Below, piece by piece: positions 21,690 to 34,250 of a stretch of DNA of 64,000 nt. The translations under genes were made by a program, and so were the position numbers. The first letter of the stretch is position 1. Each line of letters opens with the position of its first letter. The notes under the pieces were generated by a model that saw only the letters and a program-made list of their open reading frames with translations, did no database searches and was not told the DNA's origin. The DNA is from Aspidiotus rigidus (Eukaryota > Arthropoda > Insecta > Hemiptera > Diaspididae): NCBI GenBank assembly GCA_035079385.1, contig JAVHKY010000004.1:16275001-16339000 (forward strand), written 5' to 3'.

Positions 21690-23560
21690 TTTGAAATAAA
21701 ATTACGGAACATCGCAGGGATTTATTTTCAAATTCGACTGAAAAATCATCTTTAAAATAAATTCTTGCGGTCTTCTGTCATTTAATTTTAATTATTATCA
21801 TGAACCGTAGCGCGGAAAAACGTATACCTACTTCTGAAGCTAAAAGATCAACATATTTTGTGAAAATTTGGTGATAAAAGACAAATATTGAAGAAAGGGG
21901 TGGAGAGTGCTTTATTGGTACAAAGAGGACCTAAAAAGTTGTTTTAGCACAAACAAGAATCAAGGTGAAAAGAAAAGTTCACCCCCCCCCCCCCCCCTAA
22001 ATGGACTGATTTTATGATACAAAAAAAAAAAAAAAAAAAAAAATGGTTTGCAGAAAGATGCATCAATCAAACCATGAATCTCGACGCTGTTAAACATCGA
22101 AATACGAATTCATTTCTCGTAAGCTGTAATTACCCTTGTTTTTAGTGATCCTCTACTAATAGGTACAGACGCTATTCTTTAGCATGGATTGAATTAGGAA
22201 CCATACCCTTTCATACGACATTCAATTCCAAGTTTTCTTCAGCAAATAGTCAATACTCATTAGTTAGAATATTGAAATTCCGAACATAAGCGCAGTAAAC
22301 ACTGATTAAAATTTTTCACATACATGCTTCATAATTTGTCTGCAGGTGGATTAATACAACCACAGAATACAACGTACAGTAAATTTACTCAACTTTTCTG
22401 GATGTTGCCATCGACTTTCAGCACGATACGCGGTTAGGTACCGGTTATGAATTATTTTTGCAACTTCTCGCGAGTAAGTTTGATTATCAGCAGATAGCCT
22501 AATGGGTGATCTAAACAAGTTTAGAAATTTATGAATTCCTCATCCATCAGTTACTCTGTTTTCTCCTAAGCGCGTTCTCATCTTATGCTTGTTATCAAAC
22601 TGATAACTTATTATTTGTAGCATAAAAATAAAATGAACTACATAGGTACTTGATAAAATGTAGACTTACTGGCCGATCATACGCCTAATTCTGGTATGGA
22701 AACATACTTATGTATGGTGGATAAGCGTTTCACGATGACTTCATCTTCAAAAGATTAGATTATCTAGTATCGTGTTTCGATCCATTTAAGGCAAAGTGCA
22801 TATTAATTGATAGACATGGATTACCAGTTACTGACGAGCTACATGGGACAGAAATGATCACACACAGAATGTATTATATGAGTTAGTTTTCTTACTGGAT
22901 GACTGATTAGGCAGATAATTTACTGACTGCTAGAGGATATATCCTCTCATTGATCCTGGTAGCTATACGGTAGTGAAGCTTTCTGATTAAATTTTGATTA
23001 AATTTACGCGTGCGTTTGAATGATACGCAGTCCGTTCCAGATTTATAAAGACTGAACACTAAATATGTTTTTGAACCTGCATACACATTCACATCAGTTA
23101 CATATGTACTGGACCAAAAATTTGTTTAAAGTGATGGATTAATTTGTTGGAATTATAAATGTACTTACCTACGTACCTAATTCAGTATGAAAACAATCCA
23201 TACCTACATTATTGAATCCAGTAAGTAATCAACAAGGAATGGCTGTAACTCATAGCTAACCAAGCTATAGACTTATAGTTCTTTATTTTTCTCTGATTGA
23301 CAATTCGTAATTCATTCTCAACCTCAACACAAGAACTCACTAAATTTAGACAAATACACAGTAACTGATGAGTGATAACCTCGAAAACTTACTCATCCGG
23401 CTAGCTGGAACTCTCAACTTTTTAAGTTTTTAAAAGAAAACGCCATTGTATTATTCCAAAATTGTCCAGAGATCTACTGTACACAGAGTGAAACAGAGAG
23501 TGAAATTTACATAGGCACCCCACCACTACGGACATACAAAAATAACAATCACCGAGACAG
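21690..23560. other. No supported gene; C16 and A23 homopolymers
   Basis: Contains a run of 16 C at 21982-21997 and a run of 23 A at 22021-22043, 24 bp apart. The remainder is AT-rich sequence with no recognised gene or repeat. Confidence 0.55.
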
Positions 23561-23574
23561 GTCTTCCACGCAAT

Positions 23575-24516
23575 TTCTTGTAATTCTGCCATACAAAATA
23601 GAATGGACGTATCTATACATCAATGATCAGCAAAAAATAGAGTATTTTTGCTGGAGTTGGAAGATCTCTTTTCCACAGATTGTGGATAAATTATGCAGAT
23701 ACGTCCATTCTATTTTGTAGGTACGGCAAAATTGTGTTCGCAATGAAGCTTTGTGATCACGCACCACCACAGACTATACTATCACAATCCAATAGTCATA
23801 TTAGGTCAATTTTTGGCGTCTTATCTGAGAATCGAGAACTTGTTGAAATAAATTACCTATTGCTATTATTGAATTCTAAATTGAAAACTGATGTTAGAGA
23901 ATGACTAGACATTTTTCAACTTGTTTTGATACTTTTCCATGATCTTTGTTCTTGCATTTTTGACAAGAGTACGACAACGTTTGAGTTTTGAACAAAACAC
24001 ATACGTTTTTAGCGATCCTAGCGGACGCAGAGGCGGCAAAAGTCATAGGATGCTCCCAGTCATCCGCCAGGAGCGCTACAATCAGCAAAATTGAGGATAG
24101 GCTCCTGAACAATTTTCTTATTTGATGATTTATCTCTGCCGTACAAAGTAGAACGGACGTATATGCGAAAACAACGATCACGGAGATGAGGCGTTCGGAT
24201 CAACGGGCTGTATGTGTGATGGTAACGAAGCTTCGTATTCACATACCACTACTATCACAGTCGATTGCATATCAATGCATATACGTCCTTTTTTGGACGT
24301 ATATGCATCGCGAGGTGAAAAAATGTACTGTATCTGAAGATTGAGCACTTATTGAAGAAAATTATTAGAATTATCGAATTCTACGTTGAAAATTACTATG
24401 AGTGATCAACTTATGCGATCTTAATATCTTTTGAATACATTTTTAAATTCTTTTTGATACTTTTCCGTGATCGTTGTTTTCGCATATACGTCCGTTCTAC
24501 TTTGTACGGCAGATCT
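23575..24516. repeat. Nested foldback elements sharing a ~50-bp terminal sequence
   Basis: A 50-bp terminal sequence beginning TGCCGTACAAAGTAGAACGG occurs at 24126-24175 and in exact inverse at 24466-24515. Diverged copies occur at 23590-23618 and, inverted, at 23696-23728. Internal blocks are also duplicated: a region ending TTTTGATACTTTTCCATGATC (~23930) corresponds to TTTTTGATACTTTTCCGTGATC (~24458). At about 24275-24305 lies a perfect 12-bp-arm palindrome (GCATATACGTCC, TTTTT, GGACGTATATGC). This looks like at least two copies of one non-autonomous foldback family, one inserted in or beside another. No coding capacity. Confidence 0.7.
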
Positions 24517-24519
24517 ATT

Positions 24520-24940
24520 GTCGATTCAAGAAAACCATTCACCTTCTCTGCATTCACCCACAGTCCTGCCCACAACTCGTAAGCGCGGCCTACATCTGCC
24601 TCAGCTTCAGCCATCCGCCATCGGTAACCATCCGTCCTTGAGCTCCGGTGGAATTATGGTGGAATGTTGGCAACGTATATGGTCTAAGGGTACAATGTAC
24701 TCAGAGGTCAGAGACCTCTGCGATTACAGTCATCGTCTGCTATGAAATTACATCATAGTGTGAAATGCAACTCAATTGGACCAATGCAATGAACAAAGCT
24801 GGTGACACTCCGAAGTTTTGATTCTATTGGACTTACTTTGCATTAAAGATTATTATGTTGAGTTCAAATAGAAAAAGTGAGCTCTTGAAAAATAATATTT
24901 TATTGTTCTCTAAATTTTACAATACCTAAAAAAATTGATC
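24520..24940. other. Spacer, nothing recognised
   Basis: Sequence between the foldback cluster and the stop codon of the next gene. It probably includes the 3' UTR of the minus-strand gene; AATAAA-like signals occur on the minus strand near 24,900. Confidence 0.35.
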
Positions 24941-24943
24941 AAG

Positions 24944-26151
24944 CTATTCAACGTCGTCAAAACTTATAGGCTCATGGACAATACTCACATTTGTAATTAG
25001 GATTTTTACATGAATCAAACCTTCATCGTAGTCATCCTGATGGTAAACGAATACCTCGTTTGTTTTGTACGCTCTAGAAATGTAAAAAAAATGATGATCT
25101 ATACCAATTCTGGTATGACAACACACCATTCGTTCATAAAAAGATTTTTGAGCTGTTAAACTAATCGCTGCATCTGTTTTGAACGTCACTTTTTGATAAG
25201 CGCAACCCCGAGGAGACCACTGATCTGGAAAATTTACTTCTTTATCTCTAAAGTAATCAGACCTCAAAACAATAGCACAGAGTCGATCTTGTTGATTGTT
25301 TGGAAGGTCCGTCGTCGAAACCAGTCGGCAAATGGGATCCACATCTATGCTGTCCGCTTTGAACAATATCATGAAGGAAAAAAATCTTAAAATTGACGGA
25401 AGAAGCAAGGGGCGATCTAATAAGTTAGTTGGAAAGGTTGCAATATATTTGTAAATCTCTTTGTTTTCGAGAAATCGAGAGTAAATATGAGTGCAATAAA
25501 GAAATGAGGAATTGAAGTGAAGTACGTCTACTCGTTCGTACCTGGTTCTCGATTTTCTCGTCTCTGAAGATAATGAAGTTCAGCATTATAACCAGACTCC
25601 TCTTGATACATTTTACCAGGTTCCTCGGCAAGCAAAACGTGAAGCCCACCTCCTTGGTTTCCTATCAAGAAACGACCCGCTCTATACGGTTCATTGAGAG
25701 AGCTTATGTCGTACTGTTTCGAGACGTAAAATCTAACAATGTCATGGGTGTACCAAGATTTTAAGAGACACGGAAATACATGTTCAGTAAATTGTATTAT
25801 CGTCGTCTGATCAAAATCTTGAACTTCAAATTTTTTTCCTTTATAATGGTTTCGATACTGAAACGGGTAGAAAAGACGCATAATCCAGTTTCCCTGTCGT
25901 GGATAAGAATAGATCTGTAAGAAAATATGCGGATACTTTTCCTCCAATTCTGTAAATATTTCATCCATGTTGACAGGATCCATATTGTGTTGGTAGAAAT
26001 ATCCGCTGTGAGTTATGTCGTCGCATATACGTCTTCGGATTTTGGCGTTCGCTTTGGGAGATGCTGGATCTGTTCGAGAAGGTCTATCTAGAACATGATC
26101 ACATGTATAAAAAACCTTGTAGGTTTGAGGATGATATCGTTTCAGGTGCAT
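24944..26151 (-). CDS. Unrecognised two-exon gene, 360 residues
   Basis: Exon 1 is 26151-25542 and exon 2 is 25416-24944. The donor (CCAG|gtacg) and acceptor (cttattag|ATCG) leave phase 1 + 2, and the joined frame is 361 codons including the stop. An in-frame TAG lies a few codons upstream of the ATG, supporting the start. The protein begins MHLKRYHPQTYKVFYTCDHV, has no obvious signal peptide or transmembrane segment, and is rich in aromatic residues and His. Its C-terminal half contains an acidic HQDDYDEG segment and ends in FDDVE. I recognise no domain. The 1.08-kb spliced frame in AT-rich DNA and an unremarkable coding composition argue for a real gene, but no homologue comes to mind. Exons could be missing at either end. 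Confidence 0.6.
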
Positions 26152-26159
26152 GTCGTGAC

Positions 26160-27470
26160 TCTAGTTTCAAAACCTCGTAAATTCAGAAAACCAAAAATTT
26201 GTTCTACCAGTCTCAACTGATTCAGAACAGTGTAGGAAGTCAAAAAAAATACAAAAATTTGGAACTAGAGTCGCGATGTGTATCTTTTGAACAGAGAGGT
26301 TTTGAGATTATGAGAAGAATATTCCCTGCTGTAGGCCTAGGTTTGTTATATTTTCGACAATATTTTTCAGTCTGCTCAGATTTCAGAAAGCTACTACACC
26401 TGCATAATGAGCTTCTGTAATTCTCTGTATCTTCAAACGTGGAAAAAGAAATTGTGAGCTTGAATCCTATACAAACGGTCAAGAGTTTGCGGAGATTTTT
26501 TTTGCAATCATAGTATTACAGTAGGTACCTACCTACGTTACAATTAATACCTTCGGTTTTTACCCGTTTGTAGAGTTGGAGTGCGTGCCAACTACTATTG
26601 ATGGCGAGAAATTCGACATCATTTACGACAATCGAAATTAGTCCGCTGAAAATTAGCGTCATATAAATATCAAGGAAGAAATCCATTTTAAAATATTCAT
26701 TAGTAATTGAAGATTAATGTGAAAACTAGCATGTTCTAAGAATGTTGGAACATTTTAAACTGAAACCATATTTTACGATTTTTCTGTAGTTTATTGGTTT
26801 GTACCTCCTCTTTCCCCTACGAAGAAACACCATAGTTCCTTCATTTGATTACAAACTGTGCAAATACATGTATTGCTACACTCTTTTCAGTTTCATTTTA
26901 TGCATATTAAGTTAAATCGAAAAATGATGACTCGTTGCACAATTTTTCAAGTGACTATACTATCACGATTTAATTTTTGGAATATTTTACTGTAGTACGT
27001 GAACTAACCAGAAAATAGCCTTTGATGCCAAAAAATTCATAGGTACCATTGTCTTCCTATATCACCAGAATTCAGATCTTTTCGCTACGAATACAACATG
27101 AAAGTAGGCTACTCTTTTTAAGAACCATCTATTTGTACACCGACTGGATCTGAACTTCAAAATTTTTATCCCTTTGGTTTTCATGAAACTTTTGTTGAAA
27201 GTTTCTTCAAGTCTCGAGTAGGAGAAATATCGTCTCCTACAAACATGATACCTACGAGTAAGCTACCTACTATAAAACAATTGTTTCGTCATAAATTAAC
27301 GTCCAATATAGGAACTTCGATTTTGTTCAGGCGCACATTCAAAATTAGGCTTAGTTAAAACCAGACTTCTTGAAAACCATATTTTTCGATTGTAATCGTA
27401 GACTGTACCTTAAAGCCTCCTGCCTTTTGAGCTGCTTCCTATACAGTGTCTACGCTTTTACCCAACATTA
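26160..27470. other. No supported gene
   Basis: Upstream region of the two-exon gene. A weak inverted repeat (about 26147-26175 against 26262-26281, sharing ACTAGAGTC) lies next to its start codon. Otherwise AT-rich with nothing recognisable. Confidence 0.5.
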
Positions 27471-28192
27471 TTTATGTTTTTCTGCATTATTTTCTTTCAC
27501 TTCGTGCAATAAAATAATTATTTAATTTTTAGTTTTTCATAGCGCTTCATCAACAAGTGCTCGTGCGGTCTATCTAAAGTAAATAAAGTAAATATCTTCT
27601 CATAAGCATAATTATTCTCATTCATCCGCGTTATCCTATTCCTCCATCTAAACATGCACTTACGTCAAGTTTCATTTTCACACTGCAAATTATTTTCGCA
27701 TAAAACATTTTCTTCTTCTATCGTCCGAGCAATGTTTTTTTCGAAACACGAATTCTTCTTCAAAAATAGAAAAAGACCAATGAAAAGTAAAATAAGTATC
27801 TATTTTATTTTCCTAGTGATATGAAGAGTGCGAAAAACGGCCAAAATATGGTTGAAAATTTTAATTGAGTACTAAGTAAAATTATATCATAGGTACGCGT
27901 TGCGAAAATAATATTTTTTATTGTAAATTATTCCTGATTTAAATTTTTCATTTTATGCTATAATTTAGAAGATAAATTTTTAATTCGTAGATATTCGAAT
28001 TGAAGTGTCTGAAGAATCTAGATATAATTATCCATTCAAGTTTTCGTGTATGATATGCCAGGTGCATGACTAAGAAAAACAAAAATAATAATGATTGTAC
28101 AGATAATTAGTAATACCGTTGTAAATCTGGAATAAAAATTGAAATATGTCGTACCTACTCAATTATTAATATCTCCGGTCTTACTATTTTCT

Positions 28193-28815
28193 TCAACTAC
28201 GATCCCGTGGTGGAGTCTCCTTGAAACGACTTTCACTTGTACTGCGGGGTGGACTTTCGTCACGAGTGGATTGCGGTCGTTCTCTTGCGGGTTTTTGGGC
28301 ACCCTTTCTCTCCTCGTTTTGTTTTGAATCTTCTTTTTCGTCGCTGGGCTGGCAAGTCACAGTCATTATCTAGAAATTCGAAGCGTTCTGAAGTAAGTGG
28401 TTAGTTTTATTTGTACCTGGTACGTTTCTAATTATGTAGTTGCTGGGAATAATAATTAAAAGAAAAAAAAAAGAAAAAATTTATTGTTAAATTTTTTTTT
28501 TTGTAGACCAAGAATATAAGTCCAACCGTATTATAAATTAAAAGGGAACGACAGATTCAAATTTTCGAAATATAAGAACATGCAGAAAAATGCCATAATT
28601 AGGTCTAGTAAAACCATCATCAATAATTTTAGATTCGATTTTGTTATAAATATACGGTTTAACAGGTCATTAAAATTAGGTTGGTATCAAGTGAAGACGA
28701 CGCGATCTGTGAAGGAAATTTGTTTGGAATTTGAGAAATTAATATTAATCATTGAACAACTCACCTGCGCGATCACCACGATCAATCCTAGGAAAAAAAG
28801 AGTTTTGTACGACAT
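28193..28815 (-). CDS. Small secreted basic protein, paralogue A (75 residues)
   Basis: Exon 1 (28815-28765) encodes 17 residues, MSYKTLFFLGLIVVIAQ, a clear signal-peptide core ending at a phase-0 donor (CAG|gtgag). Exon 2 (28369-28193) follows an acceptor TTCTAG and adds 58 residues beginning IMTVTCQPSDEKED and ending at TGA. The mature part is hydrophilic, rich in Glu, Lys, Arg, Ser and Pro, has a single Cys, and is predicted disordered by composition. Signal-peptide cleavage is likely shortly after TVT or before CQP. The paralogue at 31493-32092 keeps gene structure, signal peptide and the KGA-KP-RER and SRF-K-TP motifs while the rest diverges. Likely secreted; salivary or haemolymph roles are possible but unproven. 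Confidence 0.72.
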
Positions 28816-28899
28816 GGTGGATGTTGGCAATTAAAAATTAATTTTATGATGGCACGTACAACGATTACGAGAAGTTTCAAGGAGTAGTAATAATAATAA

Positions 28900-28935
28900 T
28901 AGTACCGAACCAATATTCTGATTTTTTTTATACCA
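28900..28935 (-). promoter_or_regulatory. TATA-box promoter of secreted-protein paralogue A
   Basis: TATAAAAAAAAT on the minus strand starting at 28932, followed by GGTTCGGTACT, the counterpart of the initiator of paralogue B. It lies about 90-115 bp upstream of the start codon. Confidence 0.55.
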
Positions 28936-29722
28936 AGAGAATTCAGGGAAAATACTTGAAATTATAATTATTATATTTTCCAATTGAGTCACCTATTCAA
29001 GAAACACCACTTTCTCTGCGAGAAGTAAGTTGAAATGTAAGTTACAGTCTCGAAGTCGAACTGAAAATAGTGCCAAATTTGTGCTGTCAGACGACGTCAG
29101 TCTGTCATTCGTATTGATCTAAGTGTTGACAGATGTATTGAACATATTTGTGCTATACTTAGTACTTAAGCACATACATATTATTTGAACAAATTTTCAG
29201 AAAAAAATATAATTCATTTCTTAGTTCTCAAACTGGTACACCTTGCTTATGGTATCAAAATCAGTTTTCTTCTAGTCTTGAGTCGAGATTTTCCCAAGCC
29301 CCACGAATAAGTGAAACAACCACTTCTCCTGCCCGTCTGGCTATCAGTTGAATTAATCCGAATCTATTTACCTAGGCCTACGTCGCATGAGACTCAAACT
29401 CTCAAGTTATGTCTTTCAAAATTTTTCAAGTCCTAAAAATGAGTCAGCCAACCTTCCCCTCCCTCTCGTTTGAGGTCCACATTTTTACAGGGAATTTTTG
29501 ACGCGGGGGTGGTGCCCCCACCAGTTTAGATACCGAACATTCCCCTGTACAGATATTAGGAGAAGGGAGAGGGGAGAGGGGAGTTGAAAAAATTTCAATT
29601 TCCAAGCTATATATATAAGAGATGTACTTGGACATACCCCGATCATGCAGATGTGTACACGGAGGAGAGGAGGGGTGAATTTTGATATTCGAGCCATATA
29701 TATCAGGAAAACTTGAAACACA

Positions 29723-29841
<119 letters not shown>

Positions 29842-29879
29842 GAGGCAGCAGAGGATGTGTTGAACACATAGGGAGGGTG

Positions 29880-30640
29880 GGGGGTCAGATTCGAAATGAA
29901 TGTATAAGAGAGGTATATAAGATGAGAGATGCGATGGGTGTGTTTGAGTCTAGTGGGACCGATTCTGAGACGGGTGATGACTATTTCTTCTCTGCGTGTC
30001 AACAAATTTGAAGAGTCCCAGGGGATGAGAGTATTTTTAATTCGAGCCAACTTGTTTGAGTGTGATTTGAGATAAGACCAATGAGTGAACCATACTTAAG
30101 TAATAAATTTGTTGATATGTTTGGAGACATCTGAGTGTGAGGGGAGGAAAGAGAGGTTGACTGATGGGTGATGGGTAGCTAGTTTAGCTACTTTGTCTAC
30201 ATTTTCATCCTTGTGACCTGAGCTGTGGTAGAGGTGGAGGAGGAGGAGGATTTTTCGATCACAACCTTCTTTACGGTGGGAAAAGATTTTCAGGACATTG
30301 AGTGCTCGAATACAGTTTGATTAGGGGGATCCAAGTGTGACGGTTGTGGAAATTGAGGCCAAGAACTTTTGTGGTTTGACATGCGGAATGAGGTAGTTAG
30401 CAATTGTGAGAGGGGGACATTTGATAGCTTTCTGACGTGGCTTTTGGAAGACGATGAGTTTTGTTTTGGGATATAGTAAATACGGAATCCTCGAAGGGAA
30501 AGCTAAGCGTGTATTTTATTGATGGTTTCTTGAAGTAGACGATGGGCGCGTGTTATATTGGAGGAAAGTAGGGTTTGAATTGGAAATCGTACGATTTTTG
30601 TTACGTTGTTAATGGCGATAAGCAAAGGGGGTCACTAAGT
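29880..30640 (-). mobile_element. Jockey-clade LINE fragment, internally deleted
   Basis: The minus strand reads PKTKLIVFQKPRQKAIKCPP and NCIRALNVLKIFSHRKEGCD (RT), then jumps within LLLHLYHSSGHKDENVDKVA to a D-N-V-D-K-V-A-K RNase H-type motif, and ends with ITRLRIGPTRLKHTH. The last motif matches ATRLRIGHTRLIHS of the LINE at 32580-34250, showing they belong to one family. The RT-to-RNase H jump marks an internal deletion. Confidence 0.8.
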
Positions 30641-31492
30641 GAGCAGTTCGGTAATTAATACGTGGAGTTTTCCAATAACATCGTCTCTTTTGAACTCACG
30701 AGAAGAGCGCAATATTTCCAATCGGAAAATTCTGCGTTTCGGCTCCCGTGAAAACTCAATTGTAAAAGTCTGTATTTTCAGTTGCTCACTTAAATTTTTG
30801 TAATAACTTTTTTCAGGTGTTTCCTATGTAGACTAACTACTCTCTTATCCGACATTAATATTTATTGTTTTTCCACATTATTTTCTTTCTTCTTGTATAA
30901 TAAATTATACTAGTTTTAATTTTTCATACCACTTCATCAATAACTGCACGAGATTTATCTAAAGAAATATCAATAATTATTTATCCAACTCTCATTAATA
31001 TGGTTACACTCAAAGCTTTCATCTTCAAAATATCAAATTATTTTCACGTAAAACATTTTATTTTTCCTCGACCTAGTAATTTTTCCAGAACACAAATTTC
31101 TCGAACTATATAAAATTGAGTTCCTACCTATTTCACTTTCATAGAGATACGAATTCTTCTATGTGACGAAAAACGACCAAAATATGTACTACTCGTACAT
31201 AATACACGTTGTGAAAATAATAATTTCTTATTGTAAATTACTGTCGATTTCAAAATTTCATTTTTTTCTGATTCTAAAGATAAATTTTTCATCTGTCGAC
31301 GTTCCAATAGAAGTGTCTGAAGAATTTGGTGATAGTTATTTATTTAAGTTTTCAGATATATCAGACGTGCATGACTAAGAAAAAATAAAAATAGATATAG
31401 GTACAGGTAATAATAAGTAATACGTTGTACAAATAAATGTGGAATATTAAACATTTCGTACCAACTTAATTATTACAATATCTCCGGTCTCA

Positions 31493-32092
31493 CTATTTTC
31501 TTTCACTACTACGCTTTGGGGTCTTTTCAAAACGGCTTTTACTTTTTGCTGGAGCCATATTATGGGTAGGACTCGATTCACGAGGCGACTCCCGTCGTTC
31601 TCTTTCGGGTTTCCGGGCACCTTTTCGAGCAGATGTCTCCTCTTTGCCTTTCAACTCCATTTCTTCATCCTTTTTGGAGCAATTCACAGTCATTATCTAG
31701 AAATTTGAAGATTAGTTTCATTTACACCTTTTTGAATGTTTGTTGAAGAGAAAAAAAAAAAAAAAAGGGGGAAAATTTTTTCGTAAACTAGGAATATTAG
31801 TCCAAATGAAAGGAACGGTAGATCCCTGATTTTTGATATGAAAACCTGTCAAAAAATACACATTACTTTACTTAGGTAGTAACGATTGTGTTAGGAATAG
31901 GCCTACGGTTTTTTCCTGTTTAACAGGCCAGAAAATCTAGCTTAGGCGACGCGATCTATGAAGAAAATTTCAAAGAAATATAAACTTTCTAATTATTTGG
32001 ATAAAATTGGAGAAATTAATATTAATCATTGAACAGCTTACCTGCGCGATCACTATAATCAATCCTAAGAGAAATAGAGTTTTGTACAACAT
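31493..32092 (-). CDS. Small secreted basic protein, paralogue B (84 residues)
   Basis: Exon 1 (32092-32042) encodes MLYKTLFLLGLIIVIAQ, a signal peptide nearly identical to paralogue A, with a phase-0 donor CAG|gtaag. Exon 2 (31696-31493) starts IMTVNCSKKDEEMELKGKEE and ends KRSSERK. The mature protein is about 67 residues, strongly charged (Lys, Arg, Glu, Ser), with one Cys and no recognised fold. Shared features with paralogue A are the signal peptide, the IMTV-C junction, a KGARKP-RERR segment and a SRFEKTP tail. The mature region is much less conserved than the signal peptide, as seen in fast-evolving secreted proteins. Probably expressed from the TATA promoter at 32168-32199. Confidence 0.75.
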
Positions 32093-32164
32093 AATGGACG
32101 TTGGCAATTGCAAAATAATTTTATGAAGGTACTTCCAACGATCACGAGAAGTTCTAAGGATTAA

Positions 32165-32200
32165 TACTGAACCAATATTCTAAATTTTTTCTTTTTATAC
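32165..32200 (-). promoter_or_regulatory. TATA + initiator core promoter of paralogue B
   Basis: On the minus strand TATAAAAAG starts at 32199, and a TTCAGT initiator has its A at 32168, exactly 31 bp downstream, the canonical arthropod spacing. The predicted 5' UTR is 76 nt to the ATG at 32092. This supports the gene being functional. Confidence 0.65.
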
Positions 32201-32579
32201 TGTAACATTAACCAAAGGTCATTCAAGGACAGATACAATTCTGTAATACTCAGTTTACTTATTGTATCACACCTGTGCCTAGCTAGTTCGTTCTTTACAA
32301 AACAACTAGAAATTATAATTATTATATTTTTCAATTAAGTTACTTATTCAACGCCACTTTCCCTGTCAAAAATTAACTTACAGCCTCGAAGTCGGATTCA
32401 ATACACCTGCAATTTTGTACCGTCAAACGATATCTGTAGCATATCTACATACTTTGTGCGCGACCCATGTGCCATATGGTTGATTCTTTAAAAATACTTA
32501 CGTTTTAAGCTCCCAAGAAAATTATAAAATCTCCCATTTTTTTTTTTTTTTTTTTTACGAGCTATTTAACCACTAAACG

Positions 32580-34250
32580 GGTCATTAGCTGGGGAAGAAA
32601 TATTGAGTTTGAAGACGTGTTAGTGATGGTTTTTGAGTTGTTGAAAAGAGCAGAAAGGGCTTGAGCGGAGACAGAAGATGATTGTCTGATGTTTACGAGA
32701 GAAGGCAGGTGGAAAAACGTGCGATGGATGAATTTTCAGTTTGACAGTATTGGAATGAGGATGGAGCAGACAGGGAGTGAATCAAGCGAGTGTGCCCAAT
32801 TCGTAGTCGAGTGGCCACTATTGCTTCGCGGCGTGAAGAACTAGCGAGCGGGGATTTCTTAATTGAATTGTATGGTTGAGAGGACCAAAGGCTATGCCAT
32901 GACGACTTGATTTGGGGACACTAGTTTAAAGTGTAGGCCGGAGAGGGGGAGCGATAAGATTGAAGGGGAGAGCAAAGCTTGCTTGGCAGCCAGATCCACT
33001 GCGTCGTGTTCCGGTAGACCGATCCAGAGGAAAGAAATTGAAGACAGAGGAGATGTGAATTTATGCAGGAGGATGAGAATGCGCTGAACGTTAGGATTGG
33101 AAGTGTAGAGGTTTTGTATGGCTTGGGGAGAGGAGAGAGAGAGGAGGAGGAGGAGGAATCTAAGGGGTTGAGGGAGAAGAGTGAGGTGAATGAGACAGGA
33201 ATAGATGGCAGAACGTTCAGCAGAATATACGGAGATCGAGTTTCTTATACGAAAAAGTGAGACTTCACCATTGATAGAGAAGGTGTAGCCAATTTCGGAG
33301 CCCGATTTGGATCCACCTGTAAAGCACAGGTTGCGGGAGGGGAAGTAATTAGAAATTATGTCTTTAATGTGTCTTATGTATGTTATGTTGGGTAATTTCG
33401 GTGAGTTGGCCAGGTCGAAGGGATTCAGAGGTGGCGAGGAAGGTGAGGAGAAGGGGCTAAAATTTGGAATGGTGAACTAGATGAGATTGTAATGAGAGGA
33501 GTAGAGAATTTTTGGGGAGAAGAGAAGGAGAAAGGTAAAGAGATAGGGAAACTGGGCAGTAAGCGCGAGAAAGTTGGCTGTAATCAATAATGAGCAGAAT
33601 TGTAGAGGGGGAGTGCCAATCTCAGCGTACAAGTTAAGCGTAGGGTTTGTGCGCAAGTCACCCAGGGCTTAACGTAGGACTGCTTTAGGAAGGATTTGTT
33701 AGCCTGTCTGTAGATAGGGGTTCCAAAATCTAGTTTTGATCGGATTAGAGAGTTTTATAGTTGAAGGAGGAGCTTGCGACTGCAACCAGTGCAAGTTTGG
33801 GATAGATATTTAAGAATATTTAGTGATTTCGACCATTTGGCGTTTACAAGTTTGATGTGGGGAGTTCAGGAGTGTTTGGAATCGAAAATAAGGCCGAGGA
33901 ATGTAGTGGAGGATTGAAGAATGATCTGAAAGTTCTGGGGGAAGAGTTGGGGGGAGAGAGAAGACGTGAGTATTTTTTGCGGCATATAAGTAGAATGGTT
34001 TTTTTGCTTGAAAATTGAAACCCATGATCCAGGGTCCAAGTAGAGACCTTATCGAGAATGAGTTGGAGAACACGTGCTGCTCTTTTGAAATTTGTAGAAA
34101 CCAGGGAGACATTGAAGTCGTCTGCAAAAAGTCGTTTGGAAAAGGAATCACATTTTATTCGATCATTTATGGCTATTAGAATGAGAGGAACACTTCCAAA
34201 CTTTCCCTCGGAACACTATTTTGAATGTAGCGGAGGGAAGAGTAGTGGTT
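32580..34250 (-). mobile_element. Jockey-clade LINE fragment with RT palm and RNase H
   Basis: From 34250 downward the minus strand shows LILIAINDRIKCDSFSKRLF continuing to an intact FADD, then VSLVSTNFKRAARVLQLILD, FLGLIFDSKHS, LNILKYLSQTCTGCSRKLLL, RSKLDFGTPIYRQ, a GGSKSGSEIGYTFSINGE RNase H start, HDAVDLAAKQALLSPSI and the tail ATRLRIGHTRLIHS. Several frameshifts break it. This is the best-preserved LINE copy in the window and defines the family to which the others belong. It is 5'-truncated before the RT palm. Confidence 0.87.

Larger units (their letters stand above)
27470..29060 (-). repeat. Tandem duplication unit A, carrying a secreted-protein gene
   Basis: Similar to 30850-32410 across coding and non-coding parts, from a TTTTTCTGCATTATTTTCTTTC-like start, through both exons and the intron, to the AAATTATAATTATTATATTTT region upstream of the promoter. 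Unit B carries an extra ~85 bp just upstream of its TATA box. The units are separated by LINE and microsatellite sequence. Confidence 0.75.
30850..32410 (-). repeat. Tandem duplication unit B, carrying a secreted-protein gene
   Basis: Counterpart of 27470-29060; see that entry. It includes an additional ~85 bp (about 32200-32290) between the TATA box and the next shared block. Confidence 0.75.

Noticed and set aside
25193..25764. Plus-strand frames opposite the two-exon gene
   Set aside because: Shadows; the minus-strand exons give a longer, splice-consistent frame.
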